A DNA stretch of 64,000 nucleotides from positions 9,601,109-9,665,108 of the forward strand of contig OZ025212.1 in the NCBI GenBank assembly GCA_964019055.1, given 5' to 3'. The DNA is from Anthopleura xanthogrammica. Its lineage: Eukaryota; Cnidaria; Anthozoa; Actiniaria; Actiniidae. A program made the translations under genes and the position numbers. Positions 62,775 through 64,000 of this stretch are shown here, piece by piece; the stretch's first letter is position 1; each line of letters starts with the position of its first letter. A model generated the notes under the pieces. That model did no database searches. It was not told where the DNA came from and was given only the letters and a program-made list of their open reading frames with translations.

Positions 62775-64000
62775 ACTGGCACGATTCCACCTATACATGG
62801 TCACGTTTATCTTGTGAAAATTCGTCAGTCTTCCCCTAGTTTTGGTGCCCGCGCATGCGCAGCTAAAAAGAGAGGCACTTTACGATTTTGGAATTTGCCA
62901 ATTTTGATCACGGAAATGGATTGCTGGCACGATTCCACCCATACATGGTCACGTTTATCTTGTGAAAATTCGGCAGTCTTCCCCTAGTTTTGGTGCCCGC
63001 GCATGCGCAGCTACAAAGATAAGCACTTTACGATTTTGGAATTTCTCAATTTTGATCATGGAAATGAATTACTGGCACGATTCCACCCATACATGGTCAC
63101 GTTTATCTTGTGAAAATTCGTTAGTCTTCCCCTAGTTTTGGTGCCCGCAAATGCGCAGCTACAAAGATAAGCACTTTACGATTTTGGAATTTCTCAATTT
63201 TGATCACGGAAATGGATTACTGGCACGATTCCACCCATACATGGTCACGTTTATCTTGTGAAAATTCGGCAGTCTTCCCCTAGTTTTGGTGCCCGCGCAT
63301 GCGCAGCTACAAAGAGAGGCACTTTACGATTTTGGAATTTGCCAATTTTGATCACGGAAATGGATTGCCGGCACGATTCTACCCATACATGGTCACGTTT
63401 ATCTTGTGAAAATTCGGCAGTCTTCCCCTAGTTTTGGTGCCCGCGCATGCGCGGCTTCAAAGATAGGCACTTTACGATTTTGGAATTTGCCAATTTTGAT
63501 CACGGAAATGGATTGCTGGCACGATTCTACCCATAAATGGTCACGTTTATCTTGTGAAAATTCGGCAGTCTTCCCCTAGTTTTGGTGCCCGCGCATGCGC
63601 AGCTTCAAAGATATGCACTTTACGATTTTGGAATTTGCCAATTTTGATCACGGAAATGGATTGCTGGCACGATTCTACCCATAAATGGTCACGTTTATCT
63701 TGTGAAAATTCGGCAGTCTTCCCCTAGTTTTGGTGCCCGCGCATGCGCAGCTTCAAAGATAGGCACTTTACGATTTTGGAATTTTCCAATTTTGATCACG
63801 GAAATGGATTGCTGGCACGATTCTACCCATACATGGTCACGTTTATCTTGTGAAAATTCGGCAGTCTTCCCCTAGTTTTGGTGCCCGCTCACGCGCGGCT
63901 TCAAAGATAGGCGCTTTACGATTTTGGAATTTGCCAATTTTGATCACGGAAATGGATTGCTGGCACGATTCTACCTATACATGGTCATGTTTATCTTGTG

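Larger units (their letters stand above)
59068..64000 (+). repeat. 148-bp satellite array, segment 3 (continues past window)
   Basis: About 33 monomers resume with GGATTGCTGGC immediately after the LINE and run to the window end without a boundary. The orientation is unchanged. Variants C and D of the segment before the LINE are rare here, while GATCACAAAAATGG with normal TTTGCCAATTT is present. Confidence 0.96.

Noticed and set aside
5036..63000. Dozens of 60-145-codon open frames in the satellite (for example 6404-6841, 8260-8466, 29883-30182, 61630-61929)
   Set aside because: They read the same repeat in shifting frames. 148 is not a multiple of 3, so each frame soon meets a stop, and near-identical proteins recur with every block. 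There is no sign of codon selection.
4775..64000. CENP-B box in the monomer
   Set aside because: I looked for a YTTCGTTGGAARCGGGA-like run; no stretch of the monomer keeps the essential bases, so a centromeric role cannot be argued from it.

Overview
The window looks like nuclear DNA of an invertebrate metazoan. The reasons are a large tandem satellite, a DIRS-order tyrosine-recombinase retrotransposon whose gag resembles those of marine invertebrates such as cnidarians, molluscs and echinoderms, a 5'-truncated CR1/L2-like LINE, and AT-rich flanking DNA. I cannot name the species. I see no host protein-coding gene, tRNA, rRNA or CRISPR array.

Layout. 1-4774 is AT-rich flank. It holds a ~79-bp minisatellite cut by the window edge (1-243), a candidate non-autonomous terminal-inverted-repeat element (286-1263), about 2.6 kb with no recognisable gene, and a ~164-174 bp minisatellite with a nested ~10-bp repeat (3841-4600). 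From 4775 to the window end the DNA is one satellite of ~148-bp monomers, all in one orientation. By length that is about 53 kb and roughly 360 monomers. Two transposons interrupt it: a complete 5,059-bp DIRS-type element (9137-14195) and a 1,035-bp LINE 3' fragment on the minus strand (58029-59063). Unequal exchange has built multi-monomer blocks of 444, 592, 733, 740, 741, 1555, 1624, 1773 and 2220 bp.

The DIRS-type element has split direct repeats, A1-[gag, RT-RH-MT-like, YR]-B1A2-B2. A1 and A2 (236 bp) and B1 and B2 (109 bp) read as identical, and all three coding regions are open. Gag and RT lie in one frame, separated by a single TGA followed by CTA, a context known for stop-codon readthrough. 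The recombinase lies in another frame behind a polypyrimidine-AG tract. Five small hairpins with covarying stems sit between the RT and recombinase genes. The B1A2 junction forms an inverted-repeat core with a 6-bp spacer, as expected of a tyrosine-recombinase crossover site.

Most notable: the DIRS element and the LINE entered the satellite at the same nucleotide of the monomer (GGAAAT^GGATTG). A half-monomer deletion and one crossover junction map to the same few bases. Nearly every monomer also carries a match to the NRF-1/P3A2/EWG palindrome YGCGCAYGCGCR. Short ORFs throughout the satellite are by-products of the repeat and are not annotated as genes.
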